64,000 nt of DNA from Tigriopus japonicus (taxonomy: Eukaryota; Arthropoda; Copepoda; Harpacticoida; Harpacticidae). Below, one piece after another: positions 43,032-56,952 of the stretch (position 1 is its first letter; each line of letters starts with the position of its first letter). Under the pieces are notes generated by a model. The model did no database searches. It saw only the letters and a program-made list of their open reading frames with translations, and was not told where the DNA came from. The position numbers and the translations under genes are program-made. The stretch spans positions 1,673,215 to 1,737,214 of the forward strand of contig CM021316.1 of the NCBI GenBank assembly GCA_010645155.1, given 5' to 3'.

Positions 43032-44885
43032 ATGTCTCGTAAACGCCAAGGAGGAAAACTAGTTCGACCGGGCTCGAAAAAGACCAAAAAGGCCAAGGTC
43101 GCGGTGGATCCAAAAACCAAAGAAGAGGAAGAAGTCCCTCTGACACGGTTTCAATCCGAATCCGAAGATTCTGATGGCGATGAGTCCCAAGTTGGAAAGG
43201 TTTCCAAGGACTCCAAAACGATCCAATCCAAGGTAAATGGCAATGATTTTGCACTTAGATACGTATGAATGGTTTGTTCAAAGTTTTCAATCGTCTCTAG
43301 GGATCTTGGACCAACAAACAACGCGTTTTGATATTCGGTTGTCGCGGTATTGGATTCCGCGATCGTCATTTAATGGATGATTTGCGAACTTTGATGCCGC
43401 ATTCCCGCACGGATTCCAAGATGCAACGCAAAGATACGCTCTTTGTGGTCAATGAAATCGCCGAAATGAAGAACTGCAACAAGTGCTTACTCTTTGAAGG
43501 TCGAAAAGGCCGAAAGGATCTCTATTTATGGGCCTCAAACATTGCCCGTGGACCCAGTGCCAAATTCCTAGTAAGAAATTCAACAGATCTGAGTGGGTTA
43601 CGGTTTTACTGAGCGAAAAAATGGCTATTTGACTCGTTGGCTTGAATATTTATTTGCCAAATTTAGTTGTTTTGGAACTCAAACCTGATTTACAGACCAA
43701 AAACATGAAACTGATTTTTTTTTTTTTTTGACAAAAAAAAACACAGAAGAATTTCAAGTCTGGCCTAGACAGTCAAAGTCGGTTTAATAAGAATTCTTGG
43801 TATAAGAAATTTGTTGGCGTTGACCGAATCTACTTTGTACATTCAGTACATGACTTAGAATGACCCTTTTGAAAAATATGAGGTAGATAGGATTCTCACG
43901 TCCAGCAGTGACGTCACAAAATCCCTGAAAGAGAAACAAGAAATTGCCATTGGAATGACTATCATCAATTTTTGTTTGCCATTGATCTGAGCCTAAAAAC
44001 TTGTTTTAATTTGGTGGAGATCTGCATCCCAAATCTAAAGTAAAGATTAAAAATATTTCTTTTTTTCAGGTGGAAAATGTTCACACCATGGCCGAGTTAA
44101 AAATGACTGGCAATTGTTTGAAAAGCTCGCGGCCTTTGTTATCCTTTGACAAGAACTTTGACGCTCATCCTCATTTAGCCGTTCTTAAGGAGCTCTTCAC
44201 GCAGGTATTTAGCCTTTTGATTGATCATGGTTGAAGCTCTTCACATTGGTTTTTCTTCTTAAGATTTTTTCGGTACCCAACCATCATCCCAAGAGCCAAC
44301 CCTTCTTTGACCACGTGTACACGTTTGCCGTTGTGGATGACAAGATCTGGTTCCGCAATTATCAGATCCTGACCGAGGAAGACGGTTCCTTGGCCGAAAT
44401 TGGACCAAGATTCGTCCTCAATCCCATCAAAGTTTTTGAATCCAGCTTCTGTGGACAGACTTTGTGGGAAAATCCAAAATATGTGACGCCCACAGCTCAT
44501 CGATCCATGATGAAGAGGGTAAGGATAGAAATGTCTTGAAATGTAATTTAAGGATGCGATAGTTCAATTTTGGGTTTACGTTTAGATGAAGGCCGGCAAA
44601 TATCGAGATAATGTCCAAAGCAAGGCCGCTTATGAGGCCAGTCGTCCCACGGAGTCCACTTATGATTTGGATCCTACTGATGAGGTGTTTGCCAATGATG
44701 AAGCGGCCGATCAAGAAAAGAGAAAGTTGGATGATCAACGCGTTCCTTTGAAGCTTCGAAAACGCAAGAAGAAGGTCGAGCAATCAGCCGCTATGGATGA
44801 TGAAATGGAAGAAACCGAGAAAGAAACGACTTCCGAGGTTACTATCGTGGAAAATGACAATGATGATATAACTATTATTGAATAA
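43032..44885 (+). CDS. BRIX1: Ribosome biogenesis protein BRX1 homolog, 5 exons
   Basis: This is the Brix-domain protein that binds pre-60S particles in the nucleolus and is needed for 27S pre-rRNA processing. Exons are 43032-43232, 43301-43570, 44070-44204, 44264-44518 and 44586-44885; each joins in phase 0 at GT-AG introns of 68, 499, 59 and 67 bp, giving 386 aa. Residues 1-67 are a basic then acidic low-complexity tail. The Brix domain starts near residue 70 with the conserved RVLIFGCRGIGFRDRHLM stretch, and also shows GRKGRKDLYLWASNIARGPS and KSQPFFDHVYTFAVVDDKIW. The last 60 residues hold a basic KLRKRKKK run and an acidic end. The start codon has A at -3. The protein is slightly longer than the human one (about 350 aa). 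Intron 2 carries long T and A runs near 43717-43741. RUVBL1 follows 757 bp downstream on the same strand. Identification is secure; exon ends are inferred from splice signals and homology. Confidence 0.96.
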
Positions 44886-48448
<3,563 letters not shown>

Positions 48449-48534
48449 ATCAATGAAACAATGAACACCTAACCAAGCCCACAGCATTGTGTACAAAACA
48501 AATGAATACAGTAGACATCGGAAATTGGTGGATA

Positions 48535-48540
48535 TTTATT
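48535..48540 (-). terminator. Polyadenylation signal AATAAA of the Spätzle-like gene
   Basis: On the minus strand, AATAAA occurs about 95 nt after the TAA stop of the Spätzle-like gene. It lies inside the 185-bp gap between that stop and the RUVBL1 stop. Cleavage 15-25 nt further would put the mRNA end near 48510-48520. Confidence 0.6.
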
Positions 48541-48633
48541 TGTGAAGTTATTTTGAGACAATTAGACATCTGGATGTATGATTGAAGAGAGGATAGGGAT
48601 CTGTTCCGTGATCCCTGGGAGCATTTGAAGTAT

Positions 48634-51600
48634 TTATTCGCTGGGAGTAAATTCCTTTAATTCGGTGATATCCGTGGATTGGCCGAAATTGCGGGCAAAA
48701 TCATCATCTGATTGGTCGATTCTTCGAGAACTATGGAATGGAGCACTTCCAGAGCCTGAAAAAAATCCAGCCCGTTTTAAGAAGAGTTGTCAAGTTTTTG
48801 AAAAGCTATTATTTTGATGTAAATGATGAGGGGACAAGTGAACAATCTATTGGTTCGACTGAAAATGTTCCATATTTCTGTTACTGCAATTTTAAAGATA
48901 TTCCATTTTTCTTACAATGGGTGTTGCAAGGGAAACTACATGTATGTTAAAGCCTATTTTCAAAGTAGATGTGTGTTTTATCCAAAACGAGAAAATGACC
49001 AGAAATTCTGTGTTGTTGTTTTTAAGTATTTGGGGCCAAATTTAGCGGCTTTTCTATATCTTCACGAGAAACTGCAACTTTTAGCGTTTCATCTACCTTT
49101 AACATTGAAAGTCAGCGCAAACTTGATGAGTTTGATGTTTTAAATGCAATTTTGTTTTGCAAATTTGAGATTTTTAGGGAAAAGCCAGATTGAATTCTTC
49201 CGTATAGTGACATCCGTAATAACAATACAGCATTATTAGCAAGTTTCAGATGTCAACTTTTGTGACAAATGTCTTATTTTTTACATAATCTAATTGAAAA
49301 AGTGACATTTTCGTAGACCAACATGATAATAGCACTTCTCAGCAACTCTCGTCAGATTGACTTCAACTTTGGGCAAAACATTTTTTGAACTAAAAACTGT
49401 AACTTCATCCGAATTTTACTTATAAATAAACATATTTTATACTTAACATACAAAGCTTTCACCATTAATGATCATTATTTTAGTCTTCAAAAGCTGTAGG
49501 AAAGATCAATTTTTGGAATACTTCTCTTTATGTGCATACTTGCTGTATGCCAAAAGGGAACTTACGAAATGGCGTGAGTTCGATTTGATGACAAACGCAA
49601 CAAGATGGGAACTTGAAGAGATCCACTTCTTCCTCGCCTTGCCCATTGAGAGCCAACATCCGGCGATGAATGTACTTTTGACGGCAAACCGTTTGGATTC
49701 CGAGATCAGCGAAACTTATTCCACCCTGCAGACTGCATTGCTCTCCAGGAGCGCGACATCTTTCGATCTGCAATCGAAGAACTTAGAACTTCATTTTTGA
49801 AAATATACTACCAAGAACATGGATGCGTTACTTGTCAAGTAGCGACACTAAAAGTAGCCAGAAACTTGATTTGATTACATGAGACTGGACACATTTGTTT
49901 GACTGTAATGTATTTTAAAGAGACTTAGAGAGCTTAACAAGGGCTCACTCAAGTTAATGCCTCCATATGGTATATAAATGTAGCAATGAAATAGTTTAAA
50001 ATATTTTTTAGTTTGCTATTTTTTAATTATTTATCATTATTTTAATTATTTGTTACTTTTATTGTTTATTGGTTGACCACTCAAATCACCAGGTGGTGAG
50101 TATAAAGAGTCTTGGACGTAAAAAGTGAAAACGTATAAAGATATTTAGAAAAAATGAAATATAAATAAGCACTGGGGCCTCCAAGCAAACTTAACATCTT
50201 CATTTAATAATGATCTAATGTGTTTTGGACTAACATTTTTCTAAATTTTTGAAGGTTCGTGCACATAGGCAGGGAGTTCCATTTTGGGATTACTCGAACG
50301 AAAAAGAAATTTTTCTTGCTCGAGTTCGAAAAGGTGGACGATGAAGGCAACGAGATTTGTTAACTTGATTCTAAGCAGTTACAATTTTCAGTTGTAAAAT
50401 GTCACGAAAATATGCATCTAAAGACTCCAAACATTGAACAAAGTCACTTGAATATGATTTTATTTACACATTTTTTGACGACATTTTCTGTCCAAACCAT
50501 GAAGAGCCTCTTTTTCGAAATTCTGGTAGTCCATAAGAAAATTCGAAAAACGAGATTCGATAGAGCATTACTGTTTTGGACCACGGAAGCACATTTTTTT
50601 TCTAATCCAAATTGTGGATGTCTAAAAAAAAACATTCTTGTTTTGAAATTTCAAACAAAATGAAACGTTTAAACAATGGAAATAAAATAATGAAAAGTGG
50701 CATAACTAATCCTAAGCATAGCTGAGTCATGTCTCTTATCTCATAACGAGAAAACATTTGGTTAACCTAACCTTAATCATTCAATCAAATTTATACCTCT
50801 CTAAAACTCAAAGCCACATCCTACAAATTACTTTCCTGGAAAGAAGTGTAACATCTGGAACAAACTCAACTCTTTATGTTTGACTTTGAACACTTGCGAA
50901 TTCTCTTTTTGCTACTCACACGAACAGCTTGAACGAAGGACTTTTCAGGCACATTGATGATAAACTTGAAGTGATTGTCCTTGTTTTGAGCTCGCTTGGG
51001 ATAGATATAAGACGCCACAGAAGAGCACAATGGAGATTCCTCCTCAAATCGTTGATGACTATCGTACAGATCTTGCTCAACTTGTTCTTCATGTTCCTCT
51101 TCAACCATCTCTTCTTCAACCGCATCCGCTTTTCCGATCGATTCTGGAGGCGAACTCACGCCAAATGGGCGGGATTGGGAGGTCCTGGGTGGACTACTCA
51201 CAGTAGGAGGACCCCCTGGGACCACTTTTTGGGGTCGTCGCGTCAAAATCGCGCCTAATGGGTTTTCTGTAAACATGTACAGGGTGTTCCGTAATTAATC
51301 AATCCGTAGACATTATGGCAAAACAAGATGTTCAAGCGGTATTTTGGTGAAAATAGCAAGAAAAATAGAGGTATTTGCCGAACACTTTCTTTACTTCATC
51401 TAAGGAATTTAGGGAAAAGGGCTATGTAACATTCAGTCAAATCTAGGAGGATATTTGCAAATAGAGCGTGCTTCTTTTGTTGAGAGAGCCACCCAACACT
51501 GGATACAAAACTACTAGTTTAAAGATGTTTAAAGAAATTCTAGTTTACCTAAAGATGTTTCCTGGAACTTGTATTTCTTCAAAATTAGTGTGCCGTTATC

Positions 51601-54250
51601 ATGTTCTGTTTTGTTAGGCATGGGACACTAAATACGGATGACCCTGTATATCAACATAATTTGCCTTGATTGACGCGTGTGTTTGCGTCAGAAAAGTCCA
51701 ATCCCAGCGAGATTGACGAAACTTCACCGCAAACTCGTCATGCACGACTGGCTTTGAGGCGATTTGGCCGCCTAGATTGCTATCTGATAACTTCCGTATG
51801 CTGCCATTTCGTGCCATGACGACTACATATCCGATATTGGCAAACGAAAATCATAGAAAGACGTGTCATTCAATATTCATAGACTGTACAGTGTGAACAT
51901 TTAAGATTGTAAAGAAATTGTGTGAAAATACAGTTTACAAAGTTTTTTGATTTATATTTGCTATGACGTTGCACTAATGTTGGTTAGTATAGCAGTTGAG
52001 AATGACGGAATAAATAATCATTAATAGTTAAATACTTTCTTTTTTTTACCCCCTAACAGTTCAAGTTTTTTTTTCCTTTTGGAGCGTATAGTATTGTTCA
52101 CAGTATTTTTTAAAACAGTTTAAGAAAGCCACTTTTGAACGGAAATAAAGTGAAGAAACTGTTTTTGCTTGTTTTGTTTGTTGGTAATTGTTAGGCATTT
52201 GCTTTGCCAAAAATAAAGATCCTGTAATTCAAAATATTGGATAGATCAAAAGTTGTCATCACTTGCTAGGTTATTGTCTACTCAACTTAAAGTTGTACCA
52301 ACTTACGTACAATAAATAATGTCAATAATTAAAAAAAACCAATGATTTTTGCCTCTAACCAAAATTCACATGCAGTACATAGAATCTCTTTATGCAGGGA
52401 TGACTCTCGATCAATAAATAAACTTCGCAGTTGATAAAAAATATTTTTAAATGCACTTGGATCTTACATTACCTATTTTTGCTTCTGAGAAAAATACCTG
52501 CTACAAATTCGGCTTGATTTTCTCGTTTTTTCCAAGTCAGAGTTGAAACTACTATGGAAGATTTTTTTAAAAAAAGTTTTAAAAAAACAGTTGGTAGAGT
52601 AGTTTAAAAAGGCAAAAATAGTAGGGAAATAGATACTTGGTAAACTCGTGAAAATACTGGAGCGTTTGTTCCCTTCCATTATTTTACGGTTTATGCTTGA
52701 ACATCTTATAATAAGTATTTTGGACATTTTTTTGTTTTAAAAAAGATTTAAGAAACATGAAACTCGAATTTTTCAAGGTTTACGAAAATTTCAAGTTTTT
52801 CTAAAAACATGATAAAAACTTTTTGAAAATGTCCGAAGGTTTAAAAAAAGCAAATTATTCACAATAAAATGCACGGTTCCACAAAAATGCGTGGTAACGT
52901 TGCTCAAAATTACGAAACAAAAAAAACGCTCGAAAACAGTTAGGAATTGGAAAGTTATTTCTTGCTCCCTAAATATGAATGTCCTTGCCTACCTTGAACC
53001 TGGCCTTGTCGACCCATATGAGCTCCTTCGTCTTCGTCAGTCTCAAAAGGTCTCATATGACTTTCATCCAGAGCGATTCGAACGCCATCTGCACTAATGG
53101 GTGCGCCTCCCAAAGGCACAGACGCCTCAATTTTACCCTGTGGGCGTGGCAATCTGGGTTCCGTATCGAAAAAGGGCAGGACAATGTTCATTTCTTCAAT
53201 TGTTCGTTGAACCTCTGCTTGATTTTCATTTGAGCCTTTTTCAAAGAACTCGTTCTTAGTGGCATCCTTTTCTCGCGATAGCCTTTGAATGATTTTTTCC
53301 ACCAAAATATCGGGATATGTTTCAGGATCCTCACAGAATTCAGTCACATCTTCGCCAGATCGACAAAAGCTCCTGAAAAAAAAACATTTCAAATCAATTG
53401 CGTAACATATTCGAATTATCAAGTAACGTTTCAACTTGGGATTCGAAAGTGTTAAGTTACATGGATTGTGTTCTCAAGGATAATAAGTGAATCGAATGAC
53501 AATAGAACTAACATGCGTTCGTGTGTGCATTGAAGCAGAAACAATCGCTTTTTTAATGGAAAAGATTTTCTTCTTCAGACTACTTCAGACCACTTCTTTC
53601 GTGCTTCCTTGACAATGACCCTGGATTTTAATGACCCTCAACCCACTTTTACCCTAGCTTGTTAGCAACTGACTCGATCAAACCATAGGCCCCCCGTTGA
53701 GTTGGGTCCTTAATCATAAACAGGAAATTCCTATCTGACAACTCATTTACAGGTTTTTTGGACGGAGAGCGTCAATTTCATTCGATTCACAGTTGTTTAC
53801 TGGTTTCAACCAAGAAGTCAAGAACAGTTAGGTTCCACTCCAAATCTACGTACACATTTCCTTTTGAAAGCAGGACACAAAAGGCTATTTTGTGTAGCAA
53901 CACCCACTCTGCCCTCTTTGTAGTTTTATTAAAGCTTGGGTGTTCCATGTTGCAAAAGTTCAAACGAATCGCCCACGCTTGTCTAAATATACCCTGAAAC
54001 AAAAATGAGCTCCGAGAACTTACGTGTTGTCCATGGAAATGATTTTCAATTCCTCTTCCAAAGCAGTCTCCCTAACAATGGGCTCATCGCTGTTTTTGGT
54101 CTGTCGTGGGGGTAAATTGGCCTGAAACACCGGTTCAGGAGGGCTAATAATAATAGTTTCATCAGGGAAAATGAATCTCTGTTCCCGGCCAGAAACTTCA
54201 TAGCAAGATCCAATCAAGAACACCAACACCAAACACAACAAGGCCGACAT
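48634..54250 (-). CDS. Spätzle-family secreted cystine-knot protein, 5 exons
   Basis: Spätzle proteins are secreted neurotrophin-like ligands of Toll receptors in arthropod immunity and development. Reading the minus strand, exons are 54250-54024, 53372-52993, 51266-50920, 49767-49566 and 48755-48634; phases 2, 1, 0 and 1 all join correctly, giving 425 aa. A hydrophobic signal peptide covers about residues 1-20. The pro-region (21 to about 275) has a FCEDPETYP segment near residue 88, a Pro/Ser-rich part and an acidic run (residues 252-268). The C-terminal knot has the seven cysteines expected: C283, C322, C329, C346, C374, C375 and C377, with QKYIHRRMLAL and FPSCCVCH diagnostic. No dibasic site precedes the knot; R275 in DSHQR, eight residues before C283, is a candidate for a trypsin-like processing protease. 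A 48-residue tail (378-425) follows the knot. The start at 54250 has AAA before ATG; an upstream in-frame ATG at 54322 would place the signal peptide internally. Which Spätzle subtype it is remains undecided. Confidence 0.92.
50238..50385 (-). pseudogene. Decayed non-LTR retrotransposon RT fragment in Spätzle-like intron 3
   Basis: The minus strand encodes, across frameshifts, HRPPFRTRARK, then NFFFVRVIPKWNSLP, then LPAYVHEPSKI. This matches the well-known C-terminal end of Jockey/CR1-type reverse-transcriptase ORFs (basic stretch, NFF..RV...WNSLP, then V..PS...FK). At least two frame changes break it, so it is a relic. It lies in intron 3 of the Spätzle-like gene, in the same orientation. 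Confidence 0.6.
51280..51646. mobile_element. mariner-like miniature element (MITE) in Spätzle-like intron 2
   Basis: The ends are CAGGGTGTTCCGTAATTA on the left and CAGGGTCATCCGTATTTA on the right (reverse strand), agreeing at 15 of 18 positions. TA dinucleotides flank both ends (51278-51279 and 51647-51648), as expected for Tc1/mariner target duplications. The 367-bp interior has no transposase frame, so the copy is non-autonomous. Its left end lies 10 bp from the splice acceptor AG of Spätzle-like exon 3, so the tract just upstream of that acceptor is transposon-derived. Confidence 0.65.
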
Positions 54251-55410
54251 TTTGAGTCCAGTGGAGAGCGTCAAGGGTTCACTCTCGGTCCCTCGTTTGG
54301 GGAAAACAAGATTTGACGGCAATTGGGATTCCCAGCCAATTCGAGAATTTGGGAAAAATGTTTTGGATTGGTGGGGAACTTTCGGATCCCAAGTGGAGCA
54401 CCGTTCGAAATGGAAGCTACGGATGACTGACTTAAAAGGAAGGAAACTTCTTTCTTGTTAGTAGGGAAGGAGGGCGAGAGAACACGAACGAACGAACGAG
54501 AGCGGTGGTGTGTTAAAATACGAAACGCTTCCATCCACCAAATAGAGGACAGAATGAAGGGCTGACGGAAACAAGCAAGGAGTTGCCTGAATGTCTAGCT
54601 CTAGGAATTGGAGGTTGTTAGAAATTAGGAGCGGAAGAGCTTTAAGTTTATCTCTAAAATAGCTTACCTGTTTCAATGAAAGAAAGTTGCACAAATGGAG
54701 GTATGGAACTTACTGAGGTGGGTTACTCTTTCGGTTGTGAGCAGAACAAGGATTAAAAAGTATTTAAAAAAAATACTTAAAAACTATTACTTTTTAGAAA
54801 ACAAACACTTTTTGACGGTTTTTTATTAGGGGTGGGGTGGGGGGGGGGGTGCAAAATACATTTTTTTACTTTTCCACCCTCCAGTTGTGAGAATTATTTC
54901 AAAATATTCTTTGGAATCTATAGAATGAAGCGTTTTTCTTTTATATGCAGCTGATAAAACAATACCTCATTATAATTGAAATGTCATTGCCTGAAACAGT
55001 TTCAAAACATTTAAGAAATCATATAAAAACATTCTTCATTCTTTTACCACTATTTCAATCTTTAACTTTTTAGTCCGGCTCATAAATTGTTAACATTGGT
55101 AACTCAAAGACGCCTTTCTAGAGGTGCGTAGGTATAAAGTTTCGGCGAATATGTACAAAGAATAAATAAACATGTCAACACTTTCATAGCCAGTTTTGAT
55201 TTTGATTTTGCAGATTTATTCTAAACTTATCAATCATGTTTTCCAAAAGAAACGGGACTGCTAACTACACAATCTGGAACTCGTGATTGATACCATAAAT
55301 GAACCCTCGCCTTCATTGTATACGCAATATCGATGCGACAACGATTTTTCCCTTGAAGGGTCATCCTTAAAAACAGAGCATTCCTGGTTAAGAGTGTTTC
55401 TCAATCCTGC
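54251..55410. other. Upstream region of the Spätzle-like gene
   Basis: This should contain the 5' UTR and promoter of the minus-strand Spätzle-like gene. Visible are a GAAC run near 54482-54500 and a G-rich tract at 54829-54850. No coding exon is supported on either strand. Confidence 0.5.
54829..54850 (+). repeat. G-run capable of G-quadruplex formation
   Basis: The plus strand has GGGG, T, GGGG, T, then 12 consecutive G, enough for several four-tetrad arrangements. It lies about 580 bp upstream of the Spätzle-like start codon, on the template-complement side. Only its sequence capacity is seen; folding and function are not shown. Confidence 0.6.
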
Positions 55411-55539
55411 AAGGGGGTATTCTTGGAGCAAGGGGTATTCTTGGAGCAAGGGGGTATTCTTGGAGCAAGGGGTATTCTTGGAGCAAGGGGGTATTCTTGG
55501 AGCAAGGGGGTATTCTTGGAGCTAGGGGATATTTTTGGA
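55411..55539 (+). repeat. Minisatellite, 18/19-bp unit, about 7 copies
   Basis: The unit AAGGGGGTATTCTTGGAGC (19 bp) alternates with an 18-bp form lacking one G. Six nearly perfect copies are followed by a degenerate seventh ending near 55539. The only variation is the length of the G run, which suggests slippage or unequal exchange. It lies outside any recognised gene. Confidence 0.95.
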
Positions 55540-55711
55540 AATGTTGATTTTTCGTAAGGAGTCGCTACTTGCTGACTAGGTTAAACAATTACAGAAAGCT
55601 GAGTTGATTCGAAATCAATTCAAAACTCATTAAAATGACGCAATTTTGCTCGAATTTGCCATCCAATAACATTTCTTGCCCTTTGTGATTGATAAAGAGG
55701 AGCAATATTAA

Positions 55712-55963
55712 CATAGAGGTGGGACAAAAATAAGAAGATTTGCTAAGGTTGCGTCCTCCTCTCTTCTTTATCGGGCTCCTTTATGGTGCAATCTTTTGCC
55801 CATTAGTCGTCGTCGGGAATATGTAGGAACTGATCCTCTAATAGCATTTAAAGTAGGATTGGACAAATTTTTAAATACTATTCCTGATCAACCCACTTTT
55901 CTAGGGTTGGACAGATCTGCCAACAGTAACTCGTTGGTGGATCAAATTTCATATAAATGTTGA
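55712..55963 (+). pseudogene. 3' end of a non-LTR retrotransposon ORF
   Basis: An open frame runs from 55712 to TGA at 55961-55963. It contains YRAPLWCNLLPISRRREYVG, then DPLIAFKVGLDKFLNTIPDQ, then SNSLVDQIS. Such P.LWN.LP...FK..LDKFL..IPD.P...SNSL endings are typical of the C-terminus of Jockey/CR1-like retrotransposon reverse transcriptases in crustaceans. Only the last 80 or so codons remain, so it is a 5'-truncated copy, the usual outcome of target-primed reverse transcription. A hAT-like element begins 15 bp after its stop. Confidence 0.65.
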
Positions 55964-55978
55964 TTGTATAATAATATT

Positions 55979-56952
55979 TAGGGACATGAAATTTAGACGA
56001 ATAAACTTATTCGTCTTTTTTCATCTTTTTTCGTCTTTTTGACCTTTATTCGTCGCAATTTTTTTTTCGTCTAATTGGATTTTATTTGTCTTTTTTCGTC
56101 CAATCTCTCGCAATTTTTCTAGCCTTTTCTCGTTAAACTGGCCCAAAATTTGAATTTTCTTGGATTTCAAGCTCTTTAAGCGGTTTTTTTTTCAATTTTC
56201 GAAGCAAATAAAAACTTCGAAGAAAGTTCAACCCCACCAATTACAAGCAAATGTAAAAATTTGATTGTCAGTTGAGGTTTTGCGCAAACAAAATACAACC
56301 CACACTTACAAATTAACTTGTGTTCGTAGAGTTGCTTGACGAACACAGAAAGAAAAGATTGCTATTGGATTGAAAAAACTTTCTGGCCATCAGAACAATT
56401 ATTGGATCTGCAAATCTGATTTTAAGTATAGCTCTACTGAAAACGTTCCTTTAAAAGAGGCATTTTTTAACTCTTGGTTTTTATTTGACATATGTACTAG
56501 TGGCTAATTATTGCTCATTAGGCACTTCCTTTTTTAAATTTTCTAGATTTCGCCGTTTTTGCACAAGCAGACAGATTGGTCCCCATCAATAGGGACACAC
56601 ATTTCGTCTATTTTTTGGGAGCAGTTTTAAACGTCGTTTTTCGTCTGTACGGGCATTCAATTTTTCTTCTTTCTTATAAGCCAATTTCATTCGTCTTTTT
56701 GGGAAATTGACTTTACATTTTACGTCTTACAAGTATTTTTTTCGTTTTTTTCGTCTTATGGGAACATTTATTCGTCTTTTTTCGTTTAATCGGTCAATTT
56801 TATTCGTCTTTTTTTGTCTAGTCAGGCAATTCTATTCGTCTTTTTTGTTTAATCGGTCAATTTTATTCGTCTTTTTTCGTCTAAACAGGCAATTCTATTC
56901 GTCTTTTTTCGTTTAACTTGACAGTTTTATTCGTCCAAACTTCCTGTCTCTT
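55979..56952. mobile_element. hAT-like non-autonomous element with TTCGTC arrays
   Basis: The left end TAGGGACATGAAATTTAGAC (55979) and the right end read on the opposite strand, AAGAGACAGGAAGTTTGGAC (to 56952), match at 15 of 20 positions, and both continue into GAATAAA. The interior repeats TTCGTC more than fifteen times, including a regular 32-bp tandem array. No transposase frame and no exact target duplication are visible. The TAGGG-type end suggests hAT affinity, but this is weaker than for the element at 58875. Confidence 0.5.
56770..56937 (+). repeat. 32-bp tandem array inside the TTCGTC element
   Basis: ATTCGTC recurs at 56770, 56802, 56834, 56865, 56897 and 56929, a period of 31-32 bp. 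The spacer between the repeats alternates between a TTTAATCGGTCAATTTT type and a CTA..CAGGCAATTCT type, so the higher-order unit is about 64 bp. More irregular TTCGTC copies extend on the left to 56000. Confidence 0.85.

Noticed and set aside
54374..54383. NF-kB-like site GGGAACTTTC near the Spätzle-like promoter
   Set aside because: It departs from the GGGRNWYYCC consensus and single degenerate sites are expected by chance.
55283..55525. Open frame across the minisatellite, with repeated SWSKGY-type peptides
   Set aside because: The frame shifts with each 18- or 19-bp unit, so peptide periodicity is not kept; no start context or splice partner.
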